Of a DNA stretch of 53,940 nt, positions 30,111-42,339 are shown piece by piece. Positions within the stretch are counted from its first letter, which is position 1. The number at the start of each line of letters is the position of its first letter. Source of the DNA: Serratia sp. H1w. GTDB lineage: Bacteria > Pseudomonadota > Gammaproteobacteria > Enterobacterales > Enterobacteriaceae. The notes under the pieces are model-generated. The model was given only the letters and a program-made list of their open reading frames with translations. It had not been told where the DNA came from and ran no database searches. Both the position numbers and the translations under genes were made by a program. Location of the stretch: positions 1 through 53,940 of the forward strand of contig NZ_AYMQ01000080.1 of the NCBI RefSeq assembly GCF_000633355.1, in the 5' to 3' direction.

Positions 30111-30170
30111 GTTATTTGGCAACAGAATCACTGGGCTATTAGGCCCTTTTTTTATGTCTTGGGGGTGGGC

Positions 30171-30623
30171 TTGTCCACATTAGAGCAAAAATTAACAGAG
30201 ATGCTTTCCGCACCGGTAGAGGCGTTGGGCTTTGAGCTCGTAGGCATCGAATTTATTCGGGCACGTCAATCGACACTACGCATCTATATTGATAGTGACA
30301 ACGGAATCAATGTTGATGATTGTGCTGATGTCAGCCACCAGGTCAGCGCTGTGATGGATGTCGAAGATCCTATTACGGTGGCTTACAACCTGGAAGTCTC
30401 CTCTCCTGGACTTGATCGTCCTATGTTCACCGCCGAACACTATCAGCGTTTTATCGGTGAAGAAGTCAGCGTTGTTCTGCGTATGGCGATACAAAACCGC
30501 CGCAAATGGCAGGGCATCATCAAGTCTGTAGAAGGCGAGATGATCACGGTTACTGTGGAAGGGAAAGATGAAGTGTTCGCGCTGAGCAATATTCAGAAAG
30601 CGAACCTGGTACCCCACTTTTAA
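30171..30623 (+). CDS. rimP: 30S ribosome maturation factor RimP
   Basis: A 150-residue 30S assembly factor. The family starts (M/L)[10 protein letters not shown], which here is a TTG at 30171 preceded by GGGGGTGGG. An upstream in-frame TTG (30159) would add four residues. VSSPGLDRP and [15 protein letters not shown] are conserved. First gene of rimP-nusA-infB-rbfA-truB. Confidence 0.95.
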   Translation: MSTLEQKLTEMLSAPVEALGFELVGIEFIRARQSTLRIYIDSDNGINVDDCADVSHQVSAVMDVEDPITVAYNLEVSSPGLDRPMFTAEHYQRFIGEEVSVVLRMAIQNRRKWQGIIKSVEGEMITVTVEGKDEVFALSNIQKANLVPHF

Positions 30624-30644
30624 AGTTTGGATGAGGCAACTAGG

Positions 30645-32153
30645 ATGAACAAAGAGATTCTGGCTGTTGTTGAAGCAGTTTCCAATGAAAAATCCCTACC
30701 ACGTGAGAAGATTTTCGAAGCCCTGGAAACCGCTTTAGCCACTGCCACCAAGAAAAAATATGAGCAGGAAATCGAAGTCCGTGTCAGCATTGACCGCAAG
30801 ACTGGCGATTTCGACACCTTCCGCCGTTGGGTTGCCGTTGATGAAGTGACCCAGCCAACGCGTGAAATCACGCTGGAAGCTGCACAGTACGAAGATCCGT
30901 CCATGGAACTGGGCGGCTATATCGAAGATCAGATCGAATCTGTGACCTTCGACCGTATCACCACCCAGACCGCCAAGCAGGTTATCGTACAGAAAGTACG
31001 TGAAGCCGAGCGTGCGATGGTGGTTGATGCCTTCCGTCAACACGAAGGTGAAATTGTCACCGGCGTGGTGAAAAAAGTTAACCGTGACAGCATTGCGCTG
31101 GATCTGGGTAGCAACGCCGAAGCGGTGATTGGCCGTGAAGACATGCTGCCACGCGAAAACTTCCGCCCGGGTGACCGTATCCGCGGTGTTCTGTACGCAG
31201 TACGTCCGGAAGCGCGCGGTGCACAGCTGTTCGTCAGCCGTTCCAGCCCGGATATGCTCAAAGAGTTGTTCCGCATCGAAGTGCCGGAAATTGGCGAAGA
31301 AGTGATTGAGATTAAAGCGGCAGCCCGCGATCCTGGCTCCCGTGCGAAAATTGCCGTAAAAACCAACGACAAGCGTATCGACCCGGTCGGTGCTTGTGTC
31401 GGTATGCGCGGTGCCCGTGTTCAGGCCGTTTCGAGCGAGCTTGGCGGGGAACGTATTGATATCATCCTGTGGGATGATAACCCTGCACAGTTCGTCATTA
31501 ACGCCATGGCCCCGGCAGATGTTGCCTCGATCGTAGTGGATGAAGACCGGTGCACGATGGACATCGCCGTTGAAGCCAGCAACCTGGCACAGGCGATCGG
31601 CCGTAATGGCCAAAACGTGCGTTTAGCTTCCCAACTGTTGAAACAGCATCGTGATGATGATCGCTGGGAACTGAACGTGATGACGGCGGACGATCTGCAG
31701 GCCAAGCATCAGGCCGAGGCTCATGCCGCCATTGATACCTTCACCAAGTATCTTGATATCGACGAAGATTTCGCCACCGTTCTGGTCGAAGAAGGCTTCT
31801 CTACGCTGGAAGAACTGGCCTACGTGCCAATCAAAGAGCTGCTGGAAATCGACGGTCTGGATGAAGATATGGTTGAAGCGTTGCGCGATCGCGCCAAAGC
31901 TGCATTGACCACGCTGGCCCTGGCACAGGAAGAAAGCCTGGGCGACCAAAAACCTGCTGATGATTTGCTCAACCTTCCAGGTCTTGAGCGCAGCATGGCC
32001 TTTAAACTGGCCGCGCGTGGGGTTTGTACGCTGGAAGATCTTGCCGAGCAGGGTGTTGACGATCTGGCTGATATTGAAGGGCTTAGCGATGAGCAAGCCG
32101 GCGAGCTGATTATGGCCGCACGTAATATCTGTTGGTTTGGCGACAACGCGTAA
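30645..32153 (+). CDS. nusA: Transcription termination/antitermination factor NusA
   Basis: A 502-residue RNA polymerase-binding protein. Domains in order: N-terminal RNAP-binding (~1-125), S1 (~135-200, [21 protein letters not shown]), KH1 and KH2 (~230-345, [14 protein letters not shown] and [12 protein letters not shown]), then two acidic AR repeats (~365-500). I start at [12 protein letters not shown] (30645), 21 bp after rimP. It couples pausing, termination and antitermination, and is probably autoregulated as in E. coli. Confidence 0.97.
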   Translation: MNKEILAVVEAVSNEKSLPREKIFEALETALATATKKKYEQEIEVRVSIDRKTGDFDTFRRWVAVDEVTQPTREITLEAAQYEDPSMELGGYIEDQIESVTFDRITTQTAKQVIVQKVREAERAMVVDAFRQHEGEIVTGVVKKVNRDSIALDLGSNAEAVIGREDMLPRENFRPGDRIRGVLYAVRPEARGAQLFVSRSSPDMLKELFRIEVPEIGEEVIEIKAAARDPGSRAKIAVKTNDKRIDPVGACVGMRGARVQAVSSELGGERIDIILWDDNPAQFVINAMAPADVASIVVDEDRCTMDIAVEASNLAQAIGRNGQNVRLASQLLKQHRDDDRWELNVMTADDLQAKHQAEAHAAIDTFTKYLDIDEDFATVLVEEGFSTLEELAYVPIKELLEIDGLDEDMVEALRDRAKAALTTLALAQEESLGDQKPADDLLNLPGLERSMAFKLAARGVCTLEDLAEQGVDDLADIEGLSDEQAGELIMAARNICWFGDNA

Positions 32154-32176
32154 TAACTGTAGCAGGAAGGAACAGC

Positions 32177-34864
32177 ATGACGACAGATGTAACCGTAAAA
32201 TCGCTGGCAGCAGAGATACAGACCCCGGTTGATCGCCTGGTACAGCAGTTTGCTGATGCAGGGATCAACAAGTCTGAAACCGACTCTGTGACACAGCACG
32301 AGAAAGAAACTTTATTGGCGCACCTGAACCGTGAACACGGTAGTGCGCCAGGCAAACTCACGTTGCAGCGCAAAACGCGCAGCACCTTGAACATACCGAG
32401 CACCGGCGGTAAGAGTAAATCGGTGCAAATTGAGGTCCGCAAGAAACGCACTTATGTAAATCGCGATCCGCAGGAAGCCCAACAGGCTGAAGCGGCTGAG
32501 CAGGCACAGCGTGAAGCGGAAGAGCAGGCAAGGCGCGAAGCGGAAGAGCTAGCGAAACGCGAAGCAGAAGCAAAGCGCGCAGCCGAAGAGCAAGCCAAAC
32601 GTGAGGCCGCGGAGATTGCTAAGCGTAATTCAGCGGAAAAAGAAAAAGTGACCAATCAACATACCGACGAAATGACCAAGCCAGCTCAGGCGGAAAAAGC
32701 ACGCCGTGAAGCTGAAGCCGCCGAACTGAAACGTAAAGCGGAAGAAGAAGTGCGCCGTAAGGTGGAAGAAGACGCCAAACGCGTAGCGGAAGAAGCGCGC
32801 CGTATGGCCGAAGAAAACGGTGAGAAGTGGGCCGAAGCCGAAGCAGCAAGCGCTGCGGTCGAAACTGCCGACTATCACGTGACCACCTCCGAACATGCCC
32901 GTGCTGCCGAAGACGAAAACGACGCCAAAGTTGAAGGTGAGCGCCGTAGCCGTACTCGCGGTGGCAAAGCGACCAAACAGAAGAAAGGCAACAAGCTCTC
33001 CGAGTCTAAAGCAGACCGCGAAGAAGCTCGTACCATGACTCGTGGCGGTAAAGGCAAGCGTAAGCCAAGCACTCTGCAGCAGGGCTTTAACAAGCCAGCT
33101 CAGGTAGTGAACCGTGACGTTATCATCGGCGAAACCATCACCGTAGCCGAACTGGCTAACAAGATGGCGGTTAAAGGCTCTCAGGTCATCAAAGCGATGA
33201 TGAAGCTGGGCGCAATGGCCACCATCAACCAGGTCATCGACCAGGAAACCGCACAGCTGGTTGCCGAAGAGATGGGCCACAAAGTTATCCTGCGTCGTGA
33301 GAACGAGCTGGAAGAAGCGCTGATGAGCGACCGTGACACTGGCGCAGCCGCCGAGTCTCGTGCGCCAGTCGTGACCATCATGGGTCACGTTGACCACGGT
33401 AAAACCTCTCTGCTCGACTACATCCGCTCCACCAAAGTGGCAGTAGGCGAAGCCGGTGGTATTACTCAGCACATCGGTGCTTACCACGTAGAAACCGAAA
33501 ACGGCATGATCACCTTCCTGGATACCCCAGGACACGCAGCGTTTACTTCAATGCGTGCTCGTGGTGCTCAGGCGACCGACATCGTGGTTCTGGTGGTAGC
33601 AGCAGACGACGGCGTGATGCCACAAACCATCGAAGCTATTCAGCATGCTCAGGCTGCTAAAGTGCCATTGGTGGTTGCGGTTAACAAAATTGACAAGCCA
33701 GAAGCCGATCCAGACCGCGTTAAGCAAGAGCTGTCTCAGTATGGTGTTATGCCAGAAGAGTGGGGCGGTGAAGCGCAGTTCGTCCACGTATCAGCGAAAG
33801 CCGGTACCGGTATCGACGAACTGTTGAACGCAATCCTGCTGCAAGCCGAAGTTCTCGAACTGAAAGCGGTTCGTAGCGGCATGGCGAGCGGTGTGGTTAT
33901 CGAATCCTTCCTGGATAAAGGCCGTGGCCCAGTGGCTACCGTTCTGGTTCAAGAAGGTACGCTGAACAAGGGCGATATCGTCCTGTGTGGCTTCGAATAT
34001 GGCCGTGTGCGTGCGATGCGTGACGAACTGGGCCGTGAAGTGACCTCTGCAGGTCCTTCTATCCCGGTTGAGATCCTGGGCCTGTCCAGCGTTCCTGCTG
34101 CGGGTGACGAAGCGACCGTAGTACGTGACGAGAAGAAAGCGCGTGAAGTTGCGCTGTACCGTCAAGGCAAGTTCCGCGAAGTCAAACTGGCTCGCCAGCA
34201 GAAATCCAAACTGGAGAACATGTTCGCGAACATGACCGAAGGTGAAGTTTCTGAACTGAACATCGTGCTGAAAACCGACGTACAGGGTACCTGTGAAGCG
34301 ATCTCCGATTCACTGCAGAAACTCTCTACCGACGAAGTGAAGGTGAAGATTGTAGGTTCTGGCGTAGGTGGTATCACCGAAACCGACGCTACCCTGGCTG
34401 CAGCATCCAACGCCATCATCCTGGGCTTCAACGTCCGTGCAGATGCTTCTGCCCGCCGCGTGATTGAGTCAGAAAGCCTGGATCTGCGTTATTACTCCGT
34501 CATCTATAACCTGATCGACGAAGTGAAGCAGGCGATGAGTGGTATGTTGGCGCCTGAGTACAAACAGCAGATCATCGGTCTGGCTGAAGTACGTGATGTG
34601 TTCAAATCACCTAAGTTCGGCGCAGTGGCCGGCTGTATGGTGACCGAAGGCAACATCAAGCGTCACAACCCAATCCGCGTGCTGCGTGACAACGTGGTTA
34701 TCTACGAAGGCGAGCTGGAATCCCTGCGCCGCTTCAAAGATGACGTTAACGAAGTCCGTAACGGTATGGAATGTGGTATCGGCGTTAAGAACTACAACGA
34801 CGTGCGCGTTGGCGACATGATCGAAGTGTTCGAAATCATCGAGATCCAGCGCACCATCGCTTAA
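32177..34864 (+). CDS. infB: Translation initiation factor IF-2
   Basis: An 895-residue GTPase that brings fMet-tRNA to the ribosome. A small N-terminal domain (~1-50) is followed by a long, highly charged Ala/Glu/Arg coiled region (~100-240) and a second IF2-N domain (~320-370). The G domain starts at ~398 ([35 protein letters not shown]), and C-terminal tRNA-binding domains follow. I start at 32177 ([10 protein letters not shown]) as in the family. An internal GTG at codon 158 marks the probable IF2-2 start. It is 23 bp after nusA. Confidence 0.97.
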   Translation: MTTDVTVKSLAAEIQTPVDRLVQQFADAGINKSETDSVTQHEKETLLAHLNREHGSAPGKLTLQRKTRSTLNIPSTGGKSKSVQIEVRKKRTYVNRDPQEAQQAEAAEQAQREAEEQARREAEELAKREAEAKRAAEEQAKREAAEIAKRNSAEKEKVTNQHTDEMTKPAQAEKARREAEAAELKRKAEEEVRRKVEEDAKRVAEEARRMAEENGEKWAEAEAASAAVETADYHVTTSEHARAAEDENDAKVEGERRSRTRGGKATKQKKGNKLSESKADREEARTMTRGGKGKRKPSTLQQGFNKPAQVVNRDVIIGETITVAELANKMAVKGSQVIKAMMKLGAMATINQVIDQETAQLVAEEMGHKVILRRENELEEALMSDRDTGAAAESRAPVVTIMGHVDHGKTSLLDYIRSTKVAVGEAGGITQHIGAYHVETENGMITFLDTPGHAAFTSMRARGAQATDIVVLVVAADDGVMPQTIEAIQHAQAAKVPLVVAVNKIDKPEADPDRVKQELSQYGVMPEEWGGEAQFVHVSAKAGTGIDELLNAILLQAEVLELKAVRSGMASGVVIESFLDKGRGPVATVLVQEGTLNKGDIVLCGFEYGRVRAMRDELGREVTSAGPSIPVEILGLSSVPAAGDEATVVRDEKKAREVALYRQGKFREVKLARQQKSKLENMFANMTEGEVSELNIVLKTDVQGTCEAISDSLQKLSTDEVKVKIVGSGVGGITETDATLAAASNAIILGFNVRADASARRVIESESLDLRYYSVIYNLIDEVKQAMSGMLAPEYKQQIIGLAEVRDVFKSPKFGAVAGCMVTEGNIKRHNPIRVLRDNVVIYEGELESLRRFKDDVNEVRNGMECGIGVKNYNDVRVGDMIEVFEIIEIQRTIA
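32648..32650 (+). promoter_or_regulatory. Internal GTG start for shorter IF2 isoform
   Basis: GTG at codon 158 of infB (…EKEK-VTNQH…). E. coli makes IF2-2 from a GTG at codon 158 in the context KVSNQ, so both codon and number agree. Use of this start is inferred. Confidence 0.65.
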
Positions 34865-34892
34865 GCCTCGAAAAACGCTTAAATTTGTTTTA

Positions 34893-34911
34893 GGGGGGCC
34901 TTGTGCCCCCC
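34893..34911 (+). other. G6/C6 hairpin between infB and rbfA
   Basis: GGGGGGC-CTTGT-GCCCCCC with no T-run, 29 nt after infB. Probably an RNA processing or stability element, not a full terminator, since rbfA-truB follow. Confidence 0.55.
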
Positions 34912-34933
34912 GATTTGTCTGGAGGATTTCCAA

Positions 34934-35344
34934 ATGGCAAAAGAATTCAGCCGCGGTCAACGCGTGGCACAAGAAATGCAAAAAGAGATTGCGATCATCT
35001 TGCAGCGTGAAGTCAAAGATCCGCGTGTCGGCATGGCTACCGTTTCAGGTGTTGAAGTATCGCGTGATCTGGCCTACGCCAAGGTTTACGTGACCTTCCT
35101 GAACGTCCTGACCGAAAACCCAGATCCGGATCTGGTGCCTAACGGCATCAAGGCGTTGCAGGATGCTTCTGGCTATATCCGTACGCTGCTGGGCAAAGCG
35201 ATGCGCCTGCGCGTCGTGCCGGAGCTGACCTTCGCTTACGACAACTCACTGGTTGAAGGCATGCGTATGTCCAACCTGGTGACCAACGTAGTGAAGAACG
35301 ATGCCGAACGTCGCAATGCATCAGGCGATGAAGAGGAGGCTTAA
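34934..35344 (+). CDS. rbfA: 30S ribosome-binding factor RbfA
   Basis: A 136-residue cold-adaptation factor binding helix 1 of 16S rRNA during 30S maturation. The start [15 protein letters not shown] has GGAGG 7-10 nt upstream. KH-like region: [20 protein letters not shown]. Its TAA overlaps the ATG of truB by one base (TAATG). Confidence 0.96.
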   Translation: MAKEFSRGQRVAQEMQKEIAIILQREVKDPRVGMATVSGVEVSRDLAYAKVYVTFLNVLTENPDPDLVPNGIKALQDASGYIRTLLGKAMRLRVVPELTFAYDNSLVEGMRMSNLVTNVVKNDAERRNASGDEEEA

Positions 35345-36288
35345 TGAGTCGCCCTCGCCGTCGCGGCCGTGATATCCACGGCGTACTGCTGCTGGACAAA
35401 CCGCAAGGCCTGTCGTCCAACGACGCCCTGCAAAAAGTAAAGCGTATCTACAATGCCAACCGTGCGGGCCACACCGGCGCGCTCGATCCCCTGGCGACCG
35501 GTATGCTGCCAATCTGTCTGGGTGAAGCCACCAAGTTCTCCCAGTACCTGCTTGATTCCGATAAACGTTACCGCGTGATTGCCCGTTTGGGTCAGCGTAC
35601 GGATACCTCGGATGCCGACGGTCAGATCGTGCAGGAGCGGCCGGTGAACTTCACCCAGGCTCAGCTCGATGCCGCGTTGGACACCTTCCGGGGTGATATC
35701 CAGCAGGTGCCTTCGATGTTTTCCGCACTGAAATACCAGGGCAAAAAGCTGTATGAATATGCTCGCCAGGGTATCGAAGTACCGCGTGAAGCACGCAGCA
35801 TCACCGTGTATGAGTTGCAGTTTATCCGCTGGGAAGGGGATGAGCTGGAGCTGGAAATTCACTGCTCGAAAGGCACCTACATCCGTACCATTACGGATGA
35901 CCTCGGTGAACTGCTGGGCTGTGGCGCACACGTGATTTATCTGCGTCGTTTGCAGGTGGCGAAGTATCCGATCGCCCGTATGGTTACGCTGGAACAGCTG
36001 AATGCGTTATTGGAACAGGCACAGGAGCAGGACATCGCGCCAAGCGAACTGCTCGATCCGTTGCTGATGCCAATGGACAGCCCGGCCGAAGACTTCCCTG
36101 AAGTGAATCTGCTGCCAGCGGTTGCGGGTTACGTCAAACAGGGGCAGCCGGTGCAGGCCGCAGGGGCTCCGGCCTCAGGTCTGGTGCGCATCACCGAAGG
36201 CGAAGAACGTAAATTTATCGGCATTGGCGAGATTGCCGATGATGGTCGAGTCGCGCCGCGCCGGCTGGTTGTCGAATATTTCGACTGA
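35344..36288 (+). CDS. truB: tRNA pseudouridine-55 synthase
   Basis: A 314-residue enzyme forming Psi55 in the T-loop of all tRNAs. Catalytic D48 lies in [22 protein letters not shown] is also conserved, and a PUA-like domain ends the protein. It is translationally coupled to rbfA by the 1-nt overlap. Confidence 0.97.
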   Translation: MSRPRRRGRDIHGVLLLDKPQGLSSNDALQKVKRIYNANRAGHTGALDPLATGMLPICLGEATKFSQYLLDSDKRYRVIARLGQRTDTSDADGQIVQERPVNFTQAQLDAALDTFRGDIQQVPSMFSALKYQGKKLYEYARQGIEVPREARSITVYELQFIRWEGDELELEIHCSKGTYIRTITDDLGELLGCGAHVIYLRRLQVAKYPIARMVTLEQLNALLEQAQEQDIAPSELLDPLLMPMDSPAEDFPEVNLLPAVAGYVKQGQPVQAAGAPASGLVRITEGEERKFIGIGEIADDGRVAPRRLVVEYFD

Positions 36289-36403
36289 CCTGCCCGCCTT
36301 GCGATCGCCCTGCGCTAAGAGTAGAATGGCGCAGCTTATGCATTGGGTTGCTGAATTAGAGATCGGCGCCTGTATTTATTATCTATAATTTTGGAGTATG
36401 ACA

Positions 36404-36673
36404 ATGTCTCTAAGTGTTGAAGCTAAAGCTAAAATCGTAGCTGACTTCGGTCGTGGTACTAACGACAGCGGTTCTACCGAAGTTCAGGTTGCCCTGTTGA
36501 CTGCGCAGATCAACCATCTGCAAGGCCACTTCTCAGAGCACAAAAAAGATCACCACAGCCGTCGTGGTCTGCTGCGTATGGTTTCTCAGCGTCGTAAGCT
36601 GCTGGACTACCTGAAGCGTAAAGATGTAGCACGTTACACCAGCCTGATCGAGCGTCTGGGTCTGCGTCGCTAA
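36404..36673 (+). CDS. rpsO: 30S ribosomal protein S15
   Basis: An 89-residue ribosomal protein ([18 protein letters not shown] ... [19 protein letters not shown]). I start at the second ATG (36404), giving the standard length. GGAG is 5-8 nt before the first ATG at 36398, so the first is not excluded. Usually cotranscribed with pnp by read-through of the terminator that follows. Confidence 0.97.
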   Translation: MSLSVEAKAKIVADFGRGTNDSGSTEVQVALLTAQINHLQGHFSEHKKDHHSRRGLLRMVSQRRKLLDYLKRKDVARYTSLIERLGLRR

Positions 36674-36690
36674 TCTAGCAAGTTTCAGTA

Positions 36691-36718
36691 GAAAGGGGCC
36701 TATTTGGCCCCTTTCTTC
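36691..36718 (+). terminator. Terminator of rpsO
   Basis: GAAAGGGGCC-TATTT-GGCCCCTTTC then TTCT. Equivalent to t1 of the E. coli rpsO-pnp operon. Confidence 0.85.
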
Positions 36719-36775
36719 TAGGAAGCATAAGCAAATCAGGTTAATGTATTACTGAGGATCTTCCGGTACAGAGGT

Positions 36776-36833
36776 TCGCGCGGCTAATGAGAGGCTTTAT
36801 CTCAAGGGAGATAAGGATTGTCATTAGTCGCGA
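36776..36833 (+). promoter_or_regulatory. RNase III-type hairpin in the pnp leader
   Basis: Long imperfect stem: TCGCGCGGCTAATGA pairs with TCATTAGTCGCGA, with an inner CTTTATCTC/GAGATAAG stem. It lies 80 nt before pnp. In E. coli the comparable leader stem is cut by RNase III and then used by PNPase to destroy its own mRNA. Confidence 0.8.
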
Positions 36834-36912
36834 GGATGTAGTGAGAAGGTCAAAGAACCACAGGCGTGTCGAGTCGAAGAACGATTGCGCGCCACCAATT
36901 AAGGATTAAATT

Positions 36913-39033
36913 TTGCTGACTCCGATTATTCGCAAATTCCAGTATGGCCAACACACCGTGACCCTCGAGACCGGTATGATGGCACGTCAAGCCACTGCCG
37001 CTGTGATGGTGAGCATGGATGACACCGCAGTATTCGTCACCGTTGTAGGCCAGAAAAAAGCCAAGCCAGGCCAGAGCTTCTTCCCTCTGACCGTGAACTA
37101 TCAGGAGCGTACCTACGCTGCTGGCCGTATCCCGGGTAGCTTCTTCCGTCGTGAAGGCCGTCCGAGCGAAGGCGAAACCCTGACTTCCCGTCTGATTGAC
37201 CGTCCGATCCGCCCACTGTTCCCAGATAGCTTCCTGAACGAAGTGCAAGTGATCGCAACCGTGGTGTCCGTGAACCCACAGGTCAACCCAGACATCGTAG
37301 CGATGATTGGTGCCTCTGCTGCCCTGAGCCTGTCCGGTATTCCGTTCAATGGCCCGATCGGTGCTGCACGCGTAGGTTACATCAACAATCAATACGTTCT
37401 GAACCCAACTGTCGACGAACTGAAGCAAAGCAGCCTGGATCTGGTTGTTGCCGGTACCGCAGGCGCGGTATTGATGGTTGAATCCGAAGCGGACGTGCTG
37501 AGCGAAGATCAAATGCTGGGCGCGGTCGTCTTTGGCCATGACCAACAGCAAATCGTCATCGAAAACATCAACGCTCTGGTTGCTGAAGCTGGCAAACCGA
37601 AGTGGGATTGGCAGGCACCGGCAGTTAACGAAGCGCTGCACGCACGCGTAGCCGAACTGGCCGAAAGCCGTCTGGGCGATGCTTACCACATCACCGAAAA
37701 ACAAGAGCGTTATACTCAGGTTGATGCGATTAAAGACAGCGTAGTCGAAGCTCTGCTGGCACAAGACGAAACTCTGGACGCGTCTGAAATTCAGGACATC
37801 CTGGGCACCGTTGAGAAAAACGTGGTACGTAGCCGTGTGCTGCGTGGCGAGCCACGTATCGATGGCCGTGAAAAAGACATGATCCGTGGTCTGGACGTGC
37901 GCACTGGCGTTCTGCCACGTACTCACGGTTCCGCACTGTTCACCCGTGGTGAGACTCAGGCGCTGGTTACTGCCACCCTGGGTACTGCACGTGACGCACA
38001 GAACATCGATGAGCTGATGGGCGAGAAAACCGACAGCTTCCTGTTCCACTACAACTTCCCTCCGTACTCTGTTGGTGAAACCGGCATGGTAGGTTCACCG
38101 AAGCGTCGTGAAATCGGTCATGGTCGTCTGGCAAAACGTGGCGTTTTAGCTATGATGCCTAAACCAGAAGATTTCCCGTACACCGTACGTGTGGTGTCTG
38201 AAATCACCGAATCCAACGGTTCTTCTTCAATGGCTTCCGTCTGTGGTGCTTCTCTGGCACTGATGGACGCAGGTGTGCCAATCAAGGCTGCTGTTGCGGG
38301 TATCGCGATGGGCCTGGTGAAAGAAGATGAAAACTTTGTGGTGCTGTCTGATATTCTGGGTGACGAAGATCACCTGGGCGACATGGACTTCAAAGTGGCC
38401 GGTAGCCGCGACGGTATCACCGCGCTGCAGATGGACATTAAAATTGAAGGTATCACCCGCGAAATCATGCAGGTGGCTCTGAACCAGGCCAAGGGTGCGC
38501 GTCTGCACATTCTGGGCGTCATGGAACAGGCTATCAGCACACCGCGCGGCGATATCTCTGAGTTCGCACCACGTATTCACACCATCAAGATCAATCCAGA
38601 CAAGATCAAAGATGTGATCGGTAAAGGCGGCTCAGTCATCCGTGCGTTGACCGAAGAGACCGGCACCACCATCGAAATCGAAGATGACGGTACAGTGAAA
38701 ATTGCTGCTACCGATGGCGACAAAGCGAAATTCGCTATCCGCCGCATCGAAGAGATCACTGCCGAGATCGAAGTTGGCCGTGTGTATCAGGGTAAAGTGA
38801 CCCGTATCGTTGATTTTGGTGCCTTCGTGGCCATCGGTGGCGGCAAAGAAGGCCTGGTACACATCTCTCAAATCGCTGACAAGCGCGTTGAGAAAGTGAC
38901 CGACTATCTGCAGATGGGTCAGGAAGTACCGGTTAAGGTACTGGAAGTTGATCGCCAGGGCCGTGTGCGCCTGAGCATCAAAGAAGCTACAGCGCCAGAA
39001 TCCGCTGCGGCTCCTGCACCAGAAGCAGAATAA
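36913..39033 (+). CDS. pnp: Polynucleotide phosphorylase
   Basis: A 706-residue 3'-5' phosphorolytic exoribonuclease, trimeric, core of the RNA degradosome. Two RNase PH domains (~1-215 and ~310-545), a KH domain ([12 protein letters not shown], ~560) and an S1 domain ([18 protein letters not shown], ~620). It starts with TTG at 36913; AAGGA is 7 nt upstream and the E. coli gene also begins with TTG as I recall. Confidence 0.97.
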   Translation: MLTPIIRKFQYGQHTVTLETGMMARQATAAVMVSMDDTAVFVTVVGQKKAKPGQSFFPLTVNYQERTYAAGRIPGSFFRREGRPSEGETLTSRLIDRPIRPLFPDSFLNEVQVIATVVSVNPQVNPDIVAMIGASAALSLSGIPFNGPIGAARVGYINNQYVLNPTVDELKQSSLDLVVAGTAGAVLMVESEADVLSEDQMLGAVVFGHDQQQIVIENINALVAEAGKPKWDWQAPAVNEALHARVAELAESRLGDAYHITEKQERYTQVDAIKDSVVEALLAQDETLDASEIQDILGTVEKNVVRSRVLRGEPRIDGREKDMIRGLDVRTGVLPRTHGSALFTRGETQALVTATLGTARDAQNIDELMGEKTDSFLFHYNFPPYSVGETGMVGSPKRREIGHGRLAKRGVLAMMPKPEDFPYTVRVVSEITESNGSSSMASVCGASLALMDAGVPIKAAVAGIAMGLVKEDENFVVLSDILGDEDHLGDMDFKVAGSRDGITALQMDIKIEGITREIMQVALNQAKGARLHILGVMEQAISTPRGDISEFAPRIHTIKINPDKIKDVIGKGGSVIRALTEETGTTIEIEDDGTVKIAATDGDKAKFAIRRIEEITAEIEVGRVYQGKVTRIVDFGAFVAIGGGKEGLVHISQIADKRVEKVTDYLQMGQEVPVKVLEVDRQGRVRLSIKEATAPESAAAPAPEAE

Positions 39034-39049
39034 CTGTATCAACAGTTTT

Positions 39050-39080
39050 ACAGCTCCCTGCCGTTGGCAGGGGCTGTTCT
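39050..39080 (+). terminator. Probable terminator of pnp
   Basis: ACAGC-T-CCCTGCC paired with GGCAGGG-GCTGT across a 3-nt loop (one bulged T), then TTCTTAT. Confidence 0.65.
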
Positions 39081-39159
39081 TATCGCGTGGGTAGGATACT
39101 CGCGTATTAGCAAGCGGAGGACAGGACGTTCATCCAATGTTTGTCTTCGGGAGTGGGAA

Positions 39160-40044
39160 ATGAAGCCTTTCTTGCGCTGGTGTTACGTTGCGACAGCACT
39201 ATTGCTGGCAGGATGCAGCAACCATGATTGGCGTAAAGACGAAGTTCTGGCTATTCCTTTGCAGCCCACGCTGCAGCAGGAAGTGATCCTGGCGCGCATG
39301 GAACAAATACTTGCCAGCCGGGCATTAACGGATGATGAGCGCGCGCAGCTTTTATATGAGCGCGGTGTGCTGTATGATAGTCTTGGTTTGCGTGCGCTAG
39401 CGCGTAATGACTTTTCACAAGCGCTAGCGATACGTCCTGATATGCCAGAAGTTTTCAACTACCTGGGCATTTACTTAACGCAGGCAGGCAATTTTGATGC
39501 TGCCTATGAAGCGTTTGATTCTGTACTAGAGCTTGATCCAACTTACAATTACGCGCGTTTAAACCGGGGCATCGCACTGTATTATGGCGGCCGCTTCCCG
39601 TTGGCGCAGGATGATCTGCAGGCGTTTTATCAAGACGACCCAAACGATCCCTTCCGTTCGCTGTGGCTCTATCTGGTGGAAAGAGAAATCGATCCCAAGA
39701 TGGCTACCGTATCGCTCCAGCAGCGTTACGACAAATCGGACAGAGGGCAATGGGGATGGAATATTGTCGAATTCTACCTGGGCAAGATCAGCGAAAAAAC
39801 GCTGATGGAACGCCTCAAGGCAGATGCAACGGATAACACTTCGCTCGCTGAGCATCTCAGTGAAACTGACTTCTATTTAGGTAAGCACTACCTAAGTCTG
39901 GGGGACAAGGACACCGCTTCGGCGCTGTTCAAACTGACGGTGGCTAACAATGTTCATAACTTTGTTGAGCACCGCTATGCATTGTTGGAATTGGCGCTGT
40001 TAGGCCAAGAACAAGACGACCTATCGGAATCGGACCAGCAATAG
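39160..40044 (+). CDS. nlpI: TPR lipoprotein NlpI
   Basis: A 294-residue outer-membrane lipoprotein that guides the protease Prc to the murein hydrolase MepS. The lipobox LLLAGC places the lipidated Cys at residue 19. TPR motifs run from ~60 on ([38 protein letters not shown]). I start at MKPFLRWC (39160), matching the family length exactly; 39064 would destroy the signal peptide. Confidence 0.97.
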   Translation: MKPFLRWCYVATALLLAGCSNHDWRKDEVLAIPLQPTLQQEVILARMEQILASRALTDDERAQLLYERGVLYDSLGLRALARNDFSQALAIRPDMPEVFNYLGIYLTQAGNFDAAYEAFDSVLELDPTYNYARLNRGIALYYGGRFPLAQDDLQAFYQDDPNDPFRSLWLYLVEREIDPKMATVSLQQRYDKSDRGQWGWNIVEFYLGKISEKTLMERLKADATDNTSLAEHLSETDFYLGKHYLSLGDKDTASALFKLTVANNVHNFVEHRYALLELALLGQEQDDLSESDQQ

Positions 40045-40161
40045 CTGACGGACAACTATCAGCCTGATATACATTGGTTTTTTGACCAAAGTAATCGTCT
40101 TAACGGGCGAGGGCTTTTTTGTCTGTTTTATAATCTAATTTGAGCCGGTTCACACTTTTCA

Positions 40162-40242
40162 ATGAAAATGACTGAAAATTTTCTCGACGAGTTATGTAGA
40201 CTGGCTGCCATTATTAATGAGGCACGTGTACATGACTACTGA
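40162..40242 (+). CDS. yrbN: Small leader protein YrbN overlapping deaD
   Basis: A 26-codon [15 protein letters not shown] ... NEARVHDY, ending TGA at 40240-40242. E. coli has the 26-residue yrbN at this exact place between nlpI and deaD. It overlaps the deaD start (ATG 40232) by 11 nt in another frame, which suggests translational coupling of the helicase to the small ORF. Function unknown. Confidence 0.8.
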   Translation: MKMTENFLDELCRLAAIINEARVHDY

Positions 40243-42202
40243 GCTTGAAACCTCTTTTGCTGACCTGGGGCTGTCTGCTCCGATCATTGCTGCCCTGACC
40301 GATCTGGGCTACGAAAAACCATCACCGATCCAGGCTGAGTGTATTCCTCACCTGTTGAACGGCCGCGACGTGCTGGGCATGGCGCAGACCGGTAGTGGTA
40401 AAACTGCGGCGTTCTCGCTGCCCCTGCTGCACAACCTCGATGCAGCCCTGAAAGCACCACAAATCCTGGTACTGGCTCCTACCCGCGAACTGGCGGTTCA
40501 GGTAGCTGAAGCCATGACCGATTTCTCCAAGCACATGCATGGCGTGAACGTGGTTGCCCTATACGGCGGCCAGCGTTATGACGTGCAGCTGCGCGCTCTG
40601 CGTCAAGGGCCGCAAATCGTGGTAGGGACTCCTGGCCGTCTGCTGGATCACCTGAAACGTGGCACCCTGAACCTGTCTGGCCTGAAAGGCCTGGTTCTGG
40701 ACGAAGCCGACGAAATGCTGCGCATGGGCTTTATCGAAGACGTAGAAACCATCATGGCTGAGATCCCGGCTGAACATCAGACCGCGCTGTTCTCTGCAAC
40801 CATGCCGGAAGCGATCCGTCGTATTACTCGTCGCTTCATGAAAGATCCACAGGAAGTGCGCATTCAGTCCAGCATCACCACTCGCCCGGATATCAGCCAG
40901 AGCTACTGGACCGTGCAGGGCATGCGTAAAAACGAAGCGCTGGTGCGTTTCCTGGAAGCGGAAGATTTTGACGCGGCGATCATCTTCGTGCGTACCAAAA
41001 ATGCGACCCTGGAAGTGGCCGAAGCGCTGGAGCGCAGCGGTTACAACAGTGCCGCACTGAACGGTGACATGAACCAGGCACTGCGTGAGCAGACCCTGGA
41101 GCGTCTGAAGAGTGGCCGTCTGGACATTCTGATCGCTACCGACGTTGCCGCTCGTGGTCTGGATGTTGAGCGTATCAGCCTGGTAGTAAACTATGACATC
41201 CCTATGGATTCAGAGTCTTACGTTCACCGTATCGGTCGTACCGGCCGTGCTGGCCGTGCTGGCCGCGCGCTGCTGTTCGTAGAAAACCGCGAACGCCGCC
41301 TGCTGCGCAACATCGAACGCACCATGAAGCTCACCATTCCTGAAGTGGAGCTGCCAAACGCAGATCTGCTGGGTGAGCGCCGTCTGGCCAAGTTCGCCGC
41401 TAAAGTTCAGCAGCAGCTGGAAAGCAGCGATCTGGATATGTACCGTGCGCTGCTGGCTAAGCTGCAACCGGGCGAAGATCTGGATATGGAAACGCTGGCC
41501 GCAGCATTGCTGAAAATGGCACAGGGCGAACGTCCTCTGATCCTGCCACCCGATCCAGTGTTCAAACCACGTCAACGTCGTGAATTCAACGATCGTGACG
41601 ACCGTGGTGGCGAGCGTAGCAATGACCGTCGTCGTGACGCACGTCCAGACAGCCGTGATGGTGGCGCTGAGCGTCCACGTCGCGAACGTCGTGACGTTGG
41701 CGAAATGCAGCTGTACCGCATTGAAGTGGGCCGTGATGACGGCGTGGAAGTTCGTCATATCGTTGGCGCAATTGCTAACGAAGGCGACATCAGCAGCCGT
41801 TACATCGGTAACATCAAGCTGTTTGCTTCCCACTCCACCATTGAGCTGCCAAAAGGTATGCCGGGCGAGATCCTGAATCACTTCACTCGCACCCGCATTC
41901 TGAACAAGCCGATGAACATGCAACTGCTGGGCGACGCACAGCCGCATGAACGTCGTGAGCGTCCTGCCGGTGGTAACGGTGGTGAGCGTCGTGGCGGTGC
42001 TCGTTCATTCAACGGCGAACGTCGTGAAGGCGCTGGCGCCGGTGCTGGTGCACCACGTCGTACTTTCAGCGATCGTCGTGAAGGCGGTAATGCTGCCGGT
42101 GGCGAACGTCGTGGCGGCAACTTCAACCGCGACAAGCCAGCACCACGTCGTGACGATGTAGCAGCTCCTGCCGCACCACGTCGCCGTTTCGGTGATGCGT
42201 AA
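40232..42202 (+). CDS. deaD: Cold-shock DEAD-box RNA helicase
   Basis: A 656-residue helicase (also csdA) used in 50S assembly and mRNA decay at low temperature. Motif I AQTGSGKT (~52-59), DEAD box [10 protein letters not shown] (~155-164), SAT, and [15 protein letters not shown] DbpA-type RNA-binding domain follows at ~490-565, then an Arg/Gly-rich tail with many RRD/GERR repeats. I start at MTTELETSF (40232); 40217 lacks family support. Confidence 0.97.
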   Translation: MTTELETSFADLGLSAPIIAALTDLGYEKPSPIQAECIPHLLNGRDVLGMAQTGSGKTAAFSLPLLHNLDAALKAPQILVLAPTRELAVQVAEAMTDFSKHMHGVNVVALYGGQRYDVQLRALRQGPQIVVGTPGRLLDHLKRGTLNLSGLKGLVLDEADEMLRMGFIEDVETIMAEIPAEHQTALFSATMPEAIRRITRRFMKDPQEVRIQSSITTRPDISQSYWTVQGMRKNEALVRFLEAEDFDAAIIFVRTKNATLEVAEALERSGYNSAALNGDMNQALREQTLERLKSGRLDILIATDVAARGLDVERISLVVNYDIPMDSESYVHRIGRTGRAGRAGRALLFVENRERRLLRNIERTMKLTIPEVELPNADLLGERRLAKFAAKVQQQLESSDLDMYRALLAKLQPGEDLDMETLAAALLKMAQGERPLILPPDPVFKPRQRREFNDRDDRGGERSNDRRRDARPDSRDGGAERPRRERRDVGEMQLYRIEVGRDDGVEVRHIVGAIANEGDISSRYIGNIKLFASHSTIELPKGMPGEILNHFTRTRILNKPMNMQLLGDAQPHERRERPAGGNGGERRGGARSFNGERREGAGAGAGAPRRTFSDRREGGNAAGGERRGGNFNRDKPAPRRDDVAAPAAPRRRFGDA

Positions 42203-42238
42203 TCGTTGATTGACCGTTTACGGTTAATTCGCTTAGAA

Positions 42239-42264
42239 ACCAGCCTTCGGGCTGGTTTTTTTTT
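42239..42264 (+). terminator. Terminator of deaD
   Basis: ACCAGCC-TTCG-GGCTGGT then eight T. Confidence 0.93.
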
Positions 42265-42339
42265 GCCTGACCGCACGGTTAATGCGGGTAAATGGCGTAT
42301 CATTCGCAAGGTTTATCTTACGGATCTTCAGGAGCTGCC

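Noticed and set aside
32132-32176. N-terminal extension of IF-2
   Set aside because: It lies within the end of nusA and the family starts at 32177.
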